Source: UBA5972 sp964588725
Lineage (GTDB): Bacteria; Pseudomonadota; Alphaproteobacteria; Rhodobacterales; Rhodobacteraceae
DNA length: 57,714 nt
Assembly (NCBI GenBank): GCA_964588725.1
Contig: CAZPQL010000008.1
Span: 1-57,714 of the forward strand
Reading direction: 5' to 3'
In this document: positions 17,235-26,864 of the stretch, piece by piece
How positions within the stretch are numbered: the stretch's first letter is position 1
How the letters are laid out: every line of letters starts with the position of its first letter
Program-made: the position numbers and the translations under genes
Notes under the pieces: model-generated
Seen by the model: the letters and a program-made list of their open reading frames with translations, nothing else
Told to the model about the DNA's origin: nothing
The model's database searches: none

Positions 17235-18673
17235 CCGAACACGGCGTCATTTCAAAACTCAAAGACATTGTCGGTGCCAAATACGTGCTGTGCGGTGATG
17301 ATGAGCGGAGCCAATACGATAACGACCGAACCGCTGCTTACAATGGGCGTTCGCTGGCAGTTGTTCGTCCGGCAAACACCCGGGAAGTTGCTGAAATTGT
17401 TAAACTGGCCAACCATTCGGGGACGCCGGTTGTGCCTCAAAGCGGCAACACCGGACTGAACGGTGGCGCGTCACCGGGAACCGGCGAAGACCAGATTATC
17501 GTATCGTTGGCGCGAATGAACAAAATCCGTAAAATCGATCCTCTGGCGCGAACGGTTAGCGTTGAAGCCGGCGTTATACTTGACGACCTGCGCGCAGCAG
17601 CCGATGCGCATGATCTGGTGTTTCCACTGTTATTTGGCGCGCGCGGCAGCTGCATGATCGGCGGCAACCTGTCCACAAACGCCGGGGGGTCCAACGTGGT
17701 GCGTTACGGCAATACGCGCGAACTGTGTCTGGGGATCGAAGTCGTCATGCCCGATGGCGACGTCGTCGATGTCATGAGCGAATTGCGTAAAGACAACACA
17801 GGTTACGATCTTCGCAACCTGATGATTGGCGCCGAGGGGACTTTGGGGATCATCACTGCCGCCGTGATGAAACTGGCCCCCAAACCCAAAGCATATGCCA
17901 CCGCGATGATTTCTGTTTCGGGCATTTCAGAGTCCCTAAACGTGCTGAACGCGCTGCAAATCGCCTCAAATGGCGCAGTAGAGGCTTTCGAGTATCTGCC
18001 GCGCAAGTATTTTGAACATCTGGCCGATCTGCGCCCGGAATTACGTCCGCCCTTTGATATGCCCGCCGACATTGGCATTTTGGTTGAAGTGGGTGCAGTG
18101 GCCGATAGTGACGCCCTTCCCGATGCTGCGGGCAAACTTCCTGTGGTTGCGCAGATGGAAAACGTGCTGGAAACCTTTTTTGAAACAGGCGTGGTGTTGG
18201 ACGCAGTCATTGCGACTTCTGAAACCCAGCGACAGGAAATGTGGATCCGCCGCGAGTTGGCCCTTGAGGCCGCGGTCGCGCGTGGACCTCTGGTTAACTC
18301 TGACGTGTCGGTTCCGCTGGACTCGGTCGAAGCCTTTGTTGACATGATGGCTGCGCGCCTGCCAAAGGTGGCGCCCAACGCGGAGTCCGGTTGCATCGCC
18401 CATCTCGGAGACGGCAATTTGCACTATTGCGTTTGGCCCGAGCCGGGGAACAAAAATCCGGTGGACCCAGAGATGCACGCCGCGATTTTCGACATGATCG
18501 AAGACGCTGTTGAGGAACTGCACGGTAGTTTTTCTGCCGAACACGGTATCGGCTTATCCAAACGCGGTTCGATGGCGCGGCGTAAAGACCCGGCTGCGCT
18601 GGCGGTAATGCGGCGGATCAAGGCGGCACTCGATCCCAACAATATTATGAACCCGGGCAAGGTCTTGCCCTAA
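17231..18673 (+). CDS. FAD-binding oxidase (GlcD/D-2-hydroxyacid dehydrogenase type)
   Basis: A 480-residue flavoprotein with an N-terminal FAD-binding (PCMH) domain at about 40-225, containing VVPQSGNTGLNGG, FGARGSCMIGGNLSTNAGG and GAEGTLGIIT, and a C-terminal FAD-oxidase domain with HLGDGNLHYCVW and SAEHGIGLSKR. This is the D-lactate/D-2-hydroxyglutarate/glycolate dehydrogenase architecture, so the likely substrate is a D-2-hydroxyacid; electrons would pass to ETF or a quinone. The gene overlaps hyuB by four bases, so it probably handles a product of the HyuAB-MmgE/PrpD pathway. It converges on hemC 70 bases later. Confidence 0.88.
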   Translation: MTEHGVISKLKDIVGAKYVLCGDDERSQYDNDRTAAYNGRSLAVVRPANTREVAEIVKLANHSGTPVVPQSGNTGLNGGASPGTGEDQIIVSLARMNKIRKIDPLARTVSVEAGVILDDLRAAADAHDLVFPLLFGARGSCMIGGNLSTNAGGSNVVRYGNTRELCLGIEVVMPDGDVVDVMSELRKDNTGYDLRNLMIGAEGTLGIITAAVMKLAPKPKAYATAMISVSGISESLNVLNALQIASNGAVEAFEYLPRKYFEHLADLRPELRPPFDMPADIGILVEVGAVADSDALPDAAGKLPVVAQMENVLETFFETGVVLDAVIATSETQRQEMWIRRELALEAAVARGPLVNSDVSVPLDSVEAFVDMMAARLPKVAPNAESGCIAHLGDGNLHYCVWPEPGNKNPVDPEMHAAIFDMIEDAVEELHGSFSAEHGIGLSKRGSMARRKDPAALAVMRRIKAALDPNNIMNPGKVLP

Positions 18674-18742
18674 ATTGTTTTGCGACTGCCTTGAATCCCG
18701 GCCCCGATAAAAGTCAAAACCGACCCCTTTGCGACCCGCGCG

Positions 18743-19681
18743 TCAATCAAAAAAATAGGGACCCGCGTCGTTCAACAGGATCGCACCCAATTTTGTGCCA
18801 ATTTCTTCTGCGTCGTCCACCGAACCTCGCAATTCATGGTGCAGGCTTTCGGACCCGTCGGGGCGCAGAATCTCACCGCGCAGGCGCATTTGGTCGCCGC
18901 TTAGTTCGCACAGCGAAGCAATGGGCATCTGACAGGAACCGTCCAACTTGCGCAAAAAGGCGCGCTCGGCCGTAGCCTGAAATCCAGTTGGAAAATCGTG
19001 CAACGGCCCGATTAAATCTTTGACGGTCTCGTCGTCTATGCGCCGCTCGATGCCGATAATCCCCTGACAAACTGCAGGCAGCATGTCGTTCACCGAAATC
19101 GGTGCGTTGGCGACATTTTCAAGCCCCAGACGATTCAAACCGGCCATTGCCAGAAATGTGCAGTTTGCCACACCTTCGTCCAGCTTGCGCAGCCGCGTTT
19201 GCACGTTGCCACGAAATTCCACGACCTTCAGGTCCGGGCGCTGATATAAAATCTGCGATTTGCGCCGCAGGCTACTGGTGCCAACCAGCGATCCCGGCGC
19301 CAGATCGCTCAGCGCATTTGCCACCGGAGAGATAAACGCGTCGCGCGGATCCTCGCGTGGCAAATAGCAATCAAGGATCAGGCCCCCGGGTTGGTCCACC
19401 GGCATGTCTTTCATCGAATGGACGGCGATGTCGATGGATTTGTCCAGCAGCGCCTCTTCGATTTCCTTGGTAAACAATCCCTTGCCGCCCACTTCGCGCA
19501 ATGGCCGGTCCTGAATACGGTCGCCCGAAGTTTTGATGACGACGATATCAAAACATTTTTCTTCAATCGCGTGCATTTCCATCAGACGGCGACGGGTTTC
19601 GTGCGCCTGCGCCAACGCCAGCGGAGACCCGCGCGTGCCGATGCGCATAGGTGAATCGTCTGTGGGCCAAAGTACCTGCAT
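18743..19681 (-). CDS. hemC: Hydroxymethylbilane synthase (porphobilinogen deaminase)
   Basis: HemC joins four porphobilinogen units into hydroxymethylbilane in tetrapyrrole synthesis. Visible marks are RIGTRGSPLALAQA near residue 13, GGKGLFTKEIE, DIAVHSMKDMP, the arginine-rich SLRRKSQ and the cofactor cysteine in LDGSCQMPIA. The length of 312 residues is normal. The ATG at 19681 is used; an ATG twelve codons in is possible. The gene is divergent from hemE across 116 bases, so the two heme genes may share regulation; hemD is not here. Confidence 0.96.
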   Translation of the reverse strand: MQVLWPTDDSPMRIGTRGSPLALAQAHETRRRLMEMHAIEEKCFDIVVIKTSGDRIQDRPLREVGGKGLFTKEIEEALLDKSIDIAVHSMKDMPVDQPGGLILDCYLPREDPRDAFISPVANALSDLAPGSLVGTSSLRRKSQILYQRPDLKVVEFRGNVQTRLRKLDEGVANCTFLAMAGLNRLGLENVANAPISVNDMLPAVCQGIIGIERRIDDETVKDLIGPLHDFPTGFQATAERAFLRKLDGSCQMPIASLCELSGDQMRLRGEILRPDGSESLHHELRGSVDDAEEIGTKLGAILLNDAGPYFFD

Positions 19682-19797
19682 GGGCCTTTTCTATAGGCGT
19701 GAACGCCCTCTTCGCAATGGGTGATGCGCAGTGACACATTGACATCCCCCGTCGCTCAATTCAGGTGTGCGGCGCTGCGAATATAGATGGGTGAACG

Positions 19798-20829
19798 ATG
19801 ACCGACGACAAACTGATGATCCGCGCACTGAAAGGTGAAACACTGCCGTGCCCACCGGTTTGGATGATGCGTCAGGCCGGTCGTTACCTGCCCGAATACA
19901 AAGCCACCCGCGCGCAGGCCGGTGACTTTTTGTCACTCTGCTACAATCCCGAACTGGCCACCGAAGTCACGCTGCAACCGATCCGCCGCTACGGGTTTGA
20001 TGCCGCCATCATGTTTGCCGACATCCTGTTGGTGCCGCAGGCGCTGGGGGCTGACTTGTGGTTTGAAACCGGCGAAGGTCCGCGTCTTTCGACGATCACA
20101 TCTGCTGATGATCTGGCCCGGCTCAAGCCGGTGGATACAATCCACGAAACCCTGTCACCGATTTACGAAACACTGGGCCGCCTGTCCGCCGGGCTGCCTT
20201 CTGAAACCACACTGATCGGTTTTGCCGGTGCGCCGTGGACCGTTGCCACCTATATGATAGCTGGCAGAGGCACGCCCGATCAGGGCCCGGCGCATGCCTT
20301 GATGCACAGCGACGAATCGACGTTCAAAGCGCTGATCGACCTGCTGACCAAAGCCACGATCGACTACATGCTGCGCCAGATAAAGGCCGGCGCCGAGGTG
20401 CTGATGTTGTTTGACAGCTGGGCGGGGTCTTTGAAAGGCGACGCATTTGACGCTTTTGCATTGCAACCCGCCAAGGCGATTTTCGCGGCGCTCAAGGCCG
20501 CGCACCCCGATATCCTGTTGATCGGATTCCCGCGCGAAGCTGGAACGCGCTATCAGGGATTTGCCAAGGCAACAGGCGCGGACTGTGTGGCGCTCGACAC
20601 CAAAGTTGACGCCGGATGGGCCGCCGAAACCCTGCAACCGGACAGTTGTGTTCAGGGCAACCTTGACCCCGGACTGATGGTGACAGGCGGGCCGCGCCTG
20701 ATTTCAGAAACGCAGCGCATCCGTGACGCCTTTGCGGGCGGGCCGCATGTATTCAATCTGGGTCACGGCATTACGCCAGACGCAGATCCTGGCAACGTTG
20801 ACGTGATGCTCAAAGCGCTGCGGGGCTAA
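19798..20829 (+). CDS. hemE: Uroporphyrinogen decarboxylase
   Basis: HemE removes the four acetate carboxyls of uroporphyrinogen III to give coproporphyrinogen III, the substrate of HemF. The signature PPVWMMRQAGRYLPEY is near residue 20, followed by the conserved GFAGAPWTVATYM and FDSWAGSL, ending with FNLGHGITPDADP. The length of 343 residues is normal. It is divergent from hemC, and its stop codon overlaps the stop of the convergent phosphate transporter (CTAA at 20826-20829). Confidence 0.97.
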   Translation: MTDDKLMIRALKGETLPCPPVWMMRQAGRYLPEYKATRAQAGDFLSLCYNPELATEVTLQPIRRYGFDAAIMFADILLVPQALGADLWFETGEGPRLSTITSADDLARLKPVDTIHETLSPIYETLGRLSAGLPSETTLIGFAGAPWTVATYMIAGRGTPDQGPAHALMHSDESTFKALIDLLTKATIDYMLRQIKAGAEVLMLFDSWAGSLKGDAFDAFALQPAKAIFAALKAAHPDILLIGFPREAGTRYQGFAKATGADCVALDTKVDAGWAAETLQPDSCVQGNLDPGLMVTGGPRLISETQRIRDAFAGGPHVFNLGHGITPDADPGNVDVMLKALRG

Positions 20830-22304
20830 ACGAACAGCTTGTGCAAAATGGTGTAAATTCCGCCTGACAGCAGGGCCGCAGCCGGAACCGTAATTACCCA
20901 AGCCGCCAGAATGGTCATAAAGTGCGACCGCCGTACCAGCTTGCGCCGCTTGCGCTCTTCGGCGGCAATGACCTTGCCTTCTTTGACTTTCTTCAGATGT
21001 AGCTTGATCCGGCGCTCCATATGCCACTCGCGGAAAAACCCCACGCCGAACACGGCACCTACGGCGATATGCGTCGAAGACACGGGCAGGCCCAGCCACG
21101 AGGCGATGATCACCGTGATCGCGGCGGATAAAGACACGCAGTACGCGCGCATGGCGTTCAGTTTGGTAATTTGAGATCCCACCATGCGGATCAGTTTGGG
21201 ACCAAACAGAAATAGCCCGAATGAAATGCCAAACGCACCGATCAGCATCACCCAGATCGGTATTGAGACCGCGTTTTCGTGGCCACCAAGCGATGTTGCG
21301 TCGACGATGGCAGCCAGCGGACCGACCGCATTGGCAACATCGTTGGCGCCATGGGCGAAAGACAGCAATCCGGCCGAGATCACCAAAGGGATGACAAACA
21401 GCTTCTTCAGTGACTTGTTGCGATTTTCCAGCCCCACGGACTGGCGCGCGATCAGCGGACGAGTGATAAAATAAGAAAAGACCCCCAATGCCGCGCCAAT
21501 CATCAGCGCTGTGGCCAGATCAATTTTGATCACCTTTTTAAGACCTTTGAGCGCGAGATAGGCTGAAAAAGCTGCTACCATAATCGCCACCAGTACCGGC
21601 ACCCATTTTCGCGCGGCGGCCAGTTTATCTTCGCGGTAAATGATCCGGCTTTTGATGAACCACAAAAACAGCGCGGCGATCAACCCGCCAAGAACCGGCG
21701 AAATCACCCAACTTGCTGCGATTTTGCCCATTGTTACCCAATTAACTGCGGTAAATCCTGCCGCGACAACACCGGCACCCATTACCCCGCCCACGACCGA
21801 ATGCGTTGTCGATACGGGTGCGCCGACAAAGGTGGCCAGATTGACCCAGATCGCCGCAGATATCAGCGCCGCCATCATCGCCCAGATAAATATCTGCGGC
21901 TCGGCGATTTGCGTGGGATCGATAATGCCTTTGGCGATCGTTCCCACAACGTCGCCGCCCGCCAACAGCGCCCCCGCGCTTTCAGCGATCGCCGCCAGAA
22001 AAATAGCACCGGCCATGGTCATGGCATTGGCGCCCACCGCAGGCGCCATATTGTTGGCTACATCGTTGGCGCCAATATTCAGCGCCATGTAGGCCCCGAA
22101 AATAGCCGCTGCGATCACAATCAGCGAATCCGTGCTTTGGCCAAAAAACAGCAGAGCGGCCAAGCCGACCGTGACGATGAACACCGTCGAAATGCCGATA
22201 CCGACCATTGGCCGCGCCACATAGGACGCAGTCTTTTCCATCAAATAGATGCGGCCCAGATCTTTATCGAGAGTTTTCCATTGATTGTTGGGGGAGGAAA
22301 CCAT
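20826..22304 (-). CDS. pit: Inorganic phosphate transporter, PiT family
   Basis: Polytopic inner-membrane transporter for low-affinity uptake of metal-phosphate coupled to protons or sodium. The PiT fold is duplicated: GANDVANNMAPAVGANAMT in the first half and GANDVANAVGPLAAI in the second. Around ten hydrophobic segments and a basic cytoplasmic loop near the C-terminus (KVIAAEERKRRKLVRRS) are visible. ATG 22304 is preceded by AAAGGCGCTGAA; an in-frame start at 22364 lacks support. The length of 492 residues is typical of PitA-like proteins. No PhoU-like regulator (DUF47) gene is adjacent. Confidence 0.92.
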   Translation of the reverse strand: MVSSPNNQWKTLDKDLGRIYLMEKTASYVARPMVGIGISTVFIVTVGLAALLFFGQSTDSLIVIAAAIFGAYMALNIGANDVANNMAPAVGANAMTMAGAIFLAAIAESAGALLAGGDVVGTIAKGIIDPTQIAEPQIFIWAMMAALISAAIWVNLATFVGAPVSTTHSVVGGVMGAGVVAAGFTAVNWVTMGKIAASWVISPVLGGLIAALFLWFIKSRIIYREDKLAAARKWVPVLVAIMVAAFSAYLALKGLKKVIKIDLATALMIGAALGVFSYFITRPLIARQSVGLENRNKSLKKLFVIPLVISAGLLSFAHGANDVANAVGPLAAIVDATSLGGHENAVSIPIWVMLIGAFGISFGLFLFGPKLIRMVGSQITKLNAMRAYCVSLSAAITVIIASWLGLPVSSTHIAVGAVFGVGFFREWHMERRIKLHLKKVKEGKVIAAEERKRRKLVRRSHFMTILAAWVITVPAAALLSGGIYTILHKLFV

Positions 22305-22394
22305 TTCAGCGCCTTTTTTAGCTGTGAGATTCGATCGAGCCACTAGTCCATAGAACGTGTTCAATCAAGGAACCATTTTTTGCAGATTGGATCA

Positions 22395-23285
22395 CTAATT
22401 CCATTTTGCCAGCGGCGGCAGGCTCATCAGCACCGCGTCGGCATTGTGGCCGGTTTCCAGACCGAATTTGGTGCCCCGGTCGTAGACGAGATTGTACTCG
22501 GCGTACAGGCCGCGATGGACAAGTTGGGTGTCTTTGTCGGTCTGGCTCCATGCTATATCGCGGCGTTTGCGGGTGATGGGCATGTAGGCCTTCAGGAATG
22601 CACGGCCCACGTCCCGGGTAAAGGCAAAATCGCGTTCCCAATCGCCGGTATTCAGGTCGTCGTAAAATATCCCGCCAACGCCGCGCGCACGGTTGCGGTG
22701 TGGGATATAGAAATATTCGTCCGCCCATTTTTTGAAACGCGGATAAAAGGCGGCGTTGTGGCGGTCGCAATGCGCCTTTTGTACCGCATGAAAATCGCGG
22801 GTGTCTTCGGCATATTCTATGCAAGGGTTCAGATCAGACCCGCCACCAAACCACCACGCGTGCGGCGTCCAGAACATCCGCGTGTTCATGTGAATCGATG
22901 GCGTGTGGGGATTCTGCATATGCGTCACCAGCGATATTCCAGCGGCCCAGAAGCGCGGGTCGTCCTTCATGCCGGGCAAGTCCTTGCGCGCTGCCATGGC
23001 GGTTTGCGCACGCGCGCCAAGCGTACCGTACACTGTTGATACATTGACGCCGACTTTTTCAAACAAACGCCCACCGCGCATAACCGACATCAGACCGCCG
23101 CCCGCGTCGCTGCCGTCTTCGCTGTCGCGCGCCGTGGTGGTCATTTCGAACCTGCCGCCGGGTCTGTCGGCAAACGGGCCGGTGTCTTGTTCGTCTTCCA
23201 GCTGTTCAAACGTTGTGCAAATGTCATCGCGCAATGCGCGGAACCACGCACTGGCGCGGGTCTTTTGCTTGGTAAAATCCGGCAC
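22395..23285 (-). CDS. hemF: Oxygen-dependent coproporphyrinogen III oxidase
   Basis: Aerobic enzyme that oxidatively decarboxylates coproporphyrinogen III to protoporphyrinogen IX. Family blocks are GGGLMSVMRGGRLFEKVGVN, the SIHMNTRMFW stretch, WWFGGGSDLNP, GGIFYDDL and YAEYNLVYDRGT. I chose GTG at 23285 because ACAGGAG lies nine bases upstream and the 296-residue product matches the family length; the frame stays open to 23456, but that extension is unlike HemF. The oxygen-independent enzyme HemN is not in the window. The gene is divergent from the EamA transporter and precedes pit on the same strand. Confidence 0.95.
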   Translation of the reverse strand: MPDFTKQKTRASAWFRALRDDICTTFEQLEDEQDTGPFADRPGGRFEMTTTARDSEDGSDAGGGLMSVMRGGRLFEKVGVNVSTVYGTLGARAQTAMAARKDLPGMKDDPRFWAAGISLVTHMQNPHTPSIHMNTRMFWTPHAWWFGGGSDLNPCIEYAEDTRDFHAVQKAHCDRHNAAFYPRFKKWADEYFYIPHRNRARGVGGIFYDDLNTGDWERDFAFTRDVGRAFLKAYMPITRKRRDIAWSQTDKDTQLVHRGLYAEYNLVYDRGTKFGLETGHNADAVLMSLPPLAKWN

Positions 23286-23437
23286 GAATCCGACTCCTGT
23301 CACGCAGCGACGACTTCCGGTTCTATACGCCAGGTTGGCCGTGGCTGACAGGTCGAAATCTGCGGCGTATGATCCGGTGTCGGTTTCGCTTGACGCCGCC
23401 ACCACGCGGTCGCAATGCTGGCCCGAAAGGCGTCTAC

Positions 23438-24358
23438 ATGGTCCAATCGAGCCCAAAACATGCCCAGCTGAGCGGCCCGGAGACCGTCGACAACCGCAGG
23501 GCCGCAGCCTGGATATTGTTTTCGGTTCTTAACGCCAGTGTCATGTCCATCATGGTCCGCGAGCTGTCTGAAAGCATGGATAGCCGCATGATCGTCATGC
23601 TGCGCGCAACACTGTCTTCGGCGATTCTTCTGGCGCTCGTGATCCTGATCCCGCGTGTGCGCACCCGACTGAAATTTACCCGCCCCGGTCAGCACTTGCT
23701 GCGCGGCACGTTGATCGGTTTTTCTACCCATCTTGGGTTTTATACGCTTTCGGTCCTGCCCCTTGCGACCGTGACTGTGCTGTTCTTTACCGCACCTATA
23801 TTTGCGACGATTCTGGCGGGACCTGTCCATGGTGAAAAGGCAGGCCCCCGCCGCTGGAGTGCGGTCATCGCGGGGTTCATCGGTGCGGTAGTCATACTGC
23901 GCCCGGGATTCGACGGTTTTCATATTGCAATGCTGGCGGCGCTGGGTTCGTCGTTGCTGTTTGCCGTGGCCCTGACGATGTCGCGCAATCTGGCCCGTGC
24001 TGACGGTGCGTTTTCGACTTTTGCTTCATCCGTGGTGATTACGGCCGTTATCTCGGCGCCCCTGACGGCGGGTCATTACGCCTGGCCCCATTCGACGCTG
24101 ATCTGGAGTTATGTTGGCCTTTTATTGTTCACAGCAGCTGCGCGCGGCGTGGGCGACATTCAGGCCTACAGATTTGGAGACGCCGGATTGCTGGCACCCA
24201 TTACCTATTTGCGTCTCATTTTTCTGACCTTGGCGGGTTACCTGATTTGGGGGGAGGTCCCGGACACTCCCACTTTTGTTGGGGCCGCGATCATTGTAAC
24301 CGCTACGTTGTACATTGCGCGGCGCGAAGCGGCGCTCAGGCGTCTTAAGCGCCACTAA
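23438..24358 (+). CDS. EamA/DMT family transporter
   Basis: Inner-membrane protein of 306 residues with two EamA repeats and about ten membrane spans. Characteristic are SVLPLATVTVLFFTAPIF in the first repeat and the matching APITYLRLIFLTLAGYLIWGE in the second. Members export amino acids or other metabolites, but the substrate is unknown here. ATG 23438 follows CCCGAAAGGCGTCTAC, a good ribosome site, and is preferred over a longer frame. The stop codon overlaps the stop of the convergent ggt gene. Confidence 0.88.
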   Translation: MVQSSPKHAQLSGPETVDNRRAAAWILFSVLNASVMSIMVRELSESMDSRMIVMLRATLSSAILLALVILIPRVRTRLKFTRPGQHLLRGTLIGFSTHLGFYTLSVLPLATVTVLFFTAPIFATILAGPVHGEKAGPRRWSAVIAGFIGAVVILRPGFDGFHIAMLAALGSSLLFAVALTMSRNLARADGAFSTFASSVVITAVISAPLTAGHYAWPHSTLIWSYVGLLLFTAAARGVGDIQAYRFGDAGLLAPITYLRLIFLTLAGYLIWGEVPDTPTFVGAAIIVTATLYIARREAALRRLKRH

Positions 24359-26082
24359 TTACCCAAAACAACGCCTTCTCGCCGTTTGTCCGCAGCACCA
24401 ATCAACTGGTCTCCCCTGATAACAATCGCATGCAGCCCGGAGTTCATGTTGCGAATCTTGGTGTCGTGGCCAAGCGCTTGCAAGACCGGTGCAAGACCTG
24501 CGGCGTCTGTGTCTTCTTCCAAATCGGTCGCGCCGTTGCGGTTTACTACGTGCCCCAGATCCAATGCCATCTGCGGGTCCATGTTCCAGTCCAGAATTGC
24601 TATGATTGCCTGCGCCACATAAGAGATAATACGCGACCCGCCGGGTGACCCGATCAAAAGCACCGGCGCGCCGTCTTTTAGAACAATTGTCGGGGCCATA
24701 GAGGAGCGCGGGCGTTTGCCGCCCTCCACGCGATTTGCCACGTCCAGCCCGTCAATCTGCGGCGTGCGCGAAAAGTCGGTCAATTCGTTGTTCAGAATAA
24801 ACCCGTGGCTCATCACCCGCGATCCAAAACCGGTTTCGATTGTGGTGGTCATTGAAATCATGTCGCCAAACTGATCGACAATCACAAAATGCGATGTGCC
24901 CGCGCGTTCAACCTGTTGCTGTGGCGCAAAAAGTCGGGTTTCGTCCCATGGTGGGTTTCCGGCATCGGCTTTGCCCATGGCTTTGGCGGGATCGATCAGA
25001 GCGGCCCGTGCGCGCAGATAGTCGCCATCCAATAGGCCCTTGGAGGGCATGTCGACGAAATCACTGTCGGCCATATAAAGATTACGGTCGGCAAACGCCA
25101 GTTTGGACGCCTCGGCAAACAGATGATAGGCAGATGCCGTTGGCCCCATCGCGGCAATGTCAAAACGCTCCAGCAGTTTCAGCGTTTGCCCCACTGTCAA
25201 ACCACCTGACGACGGTGGGCCCATGCCACACACATTGTAGCCACGGTAATCGGCGCAAACAGGTGCGCGGGAAATCACCCGGTAGTCCGCGAAATCCTGC
25301 GCGGTCAAAATACCCGGATTGGTTGGCGTGCGTGTTGCGGCCACAATATCGCGCGCAATATCGCCGTGATAAAACGGCGTTGATCGTTCCCGGGCGATCC
25401 GGCGCAGCAGCGCGGCAAACTTCGGGTTTTTCAACAAGTGTCCTGTTGGCAAGGGTGCCCCGTCTTCATCAAAGAAATATGTGCGTGCCGCCGCGTAATT
25501 CGTCAGGCCGTAGTTTTTTGCACCGGCGATCGATCCGGCCATGCGGGGCGAAACCATGAACCCCTTTTCAGCGGCGTCAATTGTCGGGGCCAAAAGATCC
25601 GCCCATTTCAGCAGTCCGAATTTTGCCTGCAAATTATCCAGTAGCAGCAGCGTGCCGGGCACCCCAACGGAACGACCGCCAACGACTGCGCGGAACCAGC
25701 CAACAGGCTGACCGTCGGGACCAATCCAGTAATCCGGCGTGGCCGCGCGCGGTGCGGTTTCGCGCCCATCCCACGAACTCAGGCGGTTGTCCGATGCGTC
25801 CCAATAAAGCGCAAATGCCCCACCCCCGATGCCCGAGCTTTGCGGTTCAACCAGATTGAGCATGAATTGCACAGCAACGGCGGCATCGGCGGCACTGCCA
25901 CCGGCTGCCAAAATGTCCCGCCCGGCACGCGCCGCTGCGGGATGCGCAGCTGCCACCATGAATCCGGACGACTGAACCGAAGTGTTTTTTGAGATAAAAA
26001 GCGTTTCTTCGGGTTGCTTAACCTCTTGGGCCTGCAAAGCCGTCGCCCAAAGCAAAACAAATCCGATGCGGATCAAATACAC
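24355..26082 (-). CDS. ggt: Gamma-glutamyltransferase
   Basis: Periplasmic enzyme that cleaves or transfers the gamma-glutamyl group of glutathione and related compounds. A signal peptide occupies residues 1-18 (cleavage near LQAQE). The proenzyme cleaves itself before the nucleophile T396 in AGTSHFVIVDQFGD, giving large and small subunits. The N-terminal AAAHPAAARAGRDILAAGGSAADAAVA and the oxyanion-region GSPGGSRII are conserved. The length of 575 residues is typical. It converges on the EamA gene; export of a gamma-glutamyl compound by that neighbour is possible but only a guess. Confidence 0.95.
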   Translation of the reverse strand: MYLIRIGFVLLWATALQAQEVKQPEETLFISKNTSVQSSGFMVAAAHPAAARAGRDILAAGGSAADAAVAVQFMLNLVEPQSSGIGGGAFALYWDASDNRLSSWDGRETAPRAATPDYWIGPDGQPVGWFRAVVGGRSVGVPGTLLLLDNLQAKFGLLKWADLLAPTIDAAEKGFMVSPRMAGSIAGAKNYGLTNYAAARTYFFDEDGAPLPTGHLLKNPKFAALLRRIARERSTPFYHGDIARDIVAATRTPTNPGILTAQDFADYRVISRAPVCADYRGYNVCGMGPPSSGGLTVGQTLKLLERFDIAAMGPTASAYHLFAEASKLAFADRNLYMADSDFVDMPSKGLLDGDYLRARAALIDPAKAMGKADAGNPPWDETRLFAPQQQVERAGTSHFVIVDQFGDMISMTTTIETGFGSRVMSHGFILNNELTDFSRTPQIDGLDVANRVEGGKRPRSSMAPTIVLKDGAPVLLIGSPGGSRIISYVAQAIIAILDWNMDPQMALDLGHVVNRNGATDLEEDTDAAGLAPVLQALGHDTKIRNMNSGLHAIVIRGDQLIGAADKRREGVVLGN

Positions 26083-26191
26083 AGCGCTTTCCCCCGGTTG
26101 TGAACTCCACCAACCAAAGTCAGAGCGCTATGAGAATCAAGTCATTTTTCCTGATCCAACCCGGCCGGCCATTGTGACTGCAGAGGTTTTC

Positions 26192-26692
26192 TTAAGGGAT
26201 GCAACTTTTGGCAAAGTCATACCACGCGCCCACATAAGGCACGACCGCCAGTTTTTCAGCCGCCGCATCGACAATACCGTCCGCGATGTTTCCGGTTTTG
26301 GAGCCCAAAGTATCAAATTCGCCAATCAATCGCGTCTTCAGCCTGTCACTGTGTGTCCGTAAAAAGCCCAATGGGCCTTTTTTGTCGTCCACGTCTTTTG
26401 TTGTTGCGGTCGGCTTTATGGTTTCTGCGACGGGTGTCGCGTCAGCAGCCGTTCCCGCGCCTTCGGACGGCGTTTGCACAAAATTTGCTACGACAGTAGA
26501 TTGTGTGTTTGCGCTTGTGCCTGAATCCCGGATGTCGTGTACCAGCACCGGCTCTGACGTTGCTTCGGCAAAACGTATGTCGTCCGCTTCGTTCCCGCCC
26601 AGAAAAACCAAGCCTGCACCGGCAAGTCCCAGAACGGCCAGGATGAAAGCTGGCACACAATATTTACAGTTCTTTAACATAAGCACGTTCAT
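26192..26692 (-). CDS. Hypothetical membrane-anchored protein
   Basis: A 166-residue protein with one N-terminal membrane segment at about 12-33 (VPAFILAVLGLAGAGLVFLG), then a low-complexity Thr/Ala/Pro-rich stretch to about residue 100 and a C-terminal region with AEKLAVVPYVGAWYDFAKSC. This layout suggests a tethered periplasmic protein. The ATG at 26692 follows TCCGGAACAG. The opposite strand is also open here but encodes a Ser-rich sequence without such architecture, so the minus strand is preferred. I do not recognise the family. Confidence 0.65.
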   Translation of the reverse strand: MNVLMLKNCKYCVPAFILAVLGLAGAGLVFLGGNEADDIRFAEATSEPVLVHDIRDSGTSANTQSTVVANFVQTPSEGAGTAADATPVAETIKPTATTKDVDDKKGPLGFLRTHSDRLKTRLIGEFDTLGSKTGNIADGIVDAAAEKLAVVPYVGAWYDFAKSCIP

Positions 26693-26864
26693 CTGTTCCG
26701 GATAAATTTGGTATCAACGCCACATAAGCGTCGGGACGGCACTTTCAAATGTGCTAAAACGTCACGAGCCTTCGGTCGTCAAGCGGAGGCAAGTGCGACT
26801 GCCGGTGCATTGCAGTACGATGTCGGCCAGCATCATTAACACCACCGATTTGTGCCCGCGCGGT

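Noticed and set aside
23286..23456. Upstream extension of hemF
   Set aside because: The added residues are unlike HemF N-termini, while GTG 23285 has AGGAG at the right distance and gives the normal length.
26286..26705. Plus-strand 139-codon frame
   Set aside because: The minus strand encodes a protein with a clear membrane anchor and a ribosome site; the plus-strand translation is Ser-rich without architecture.
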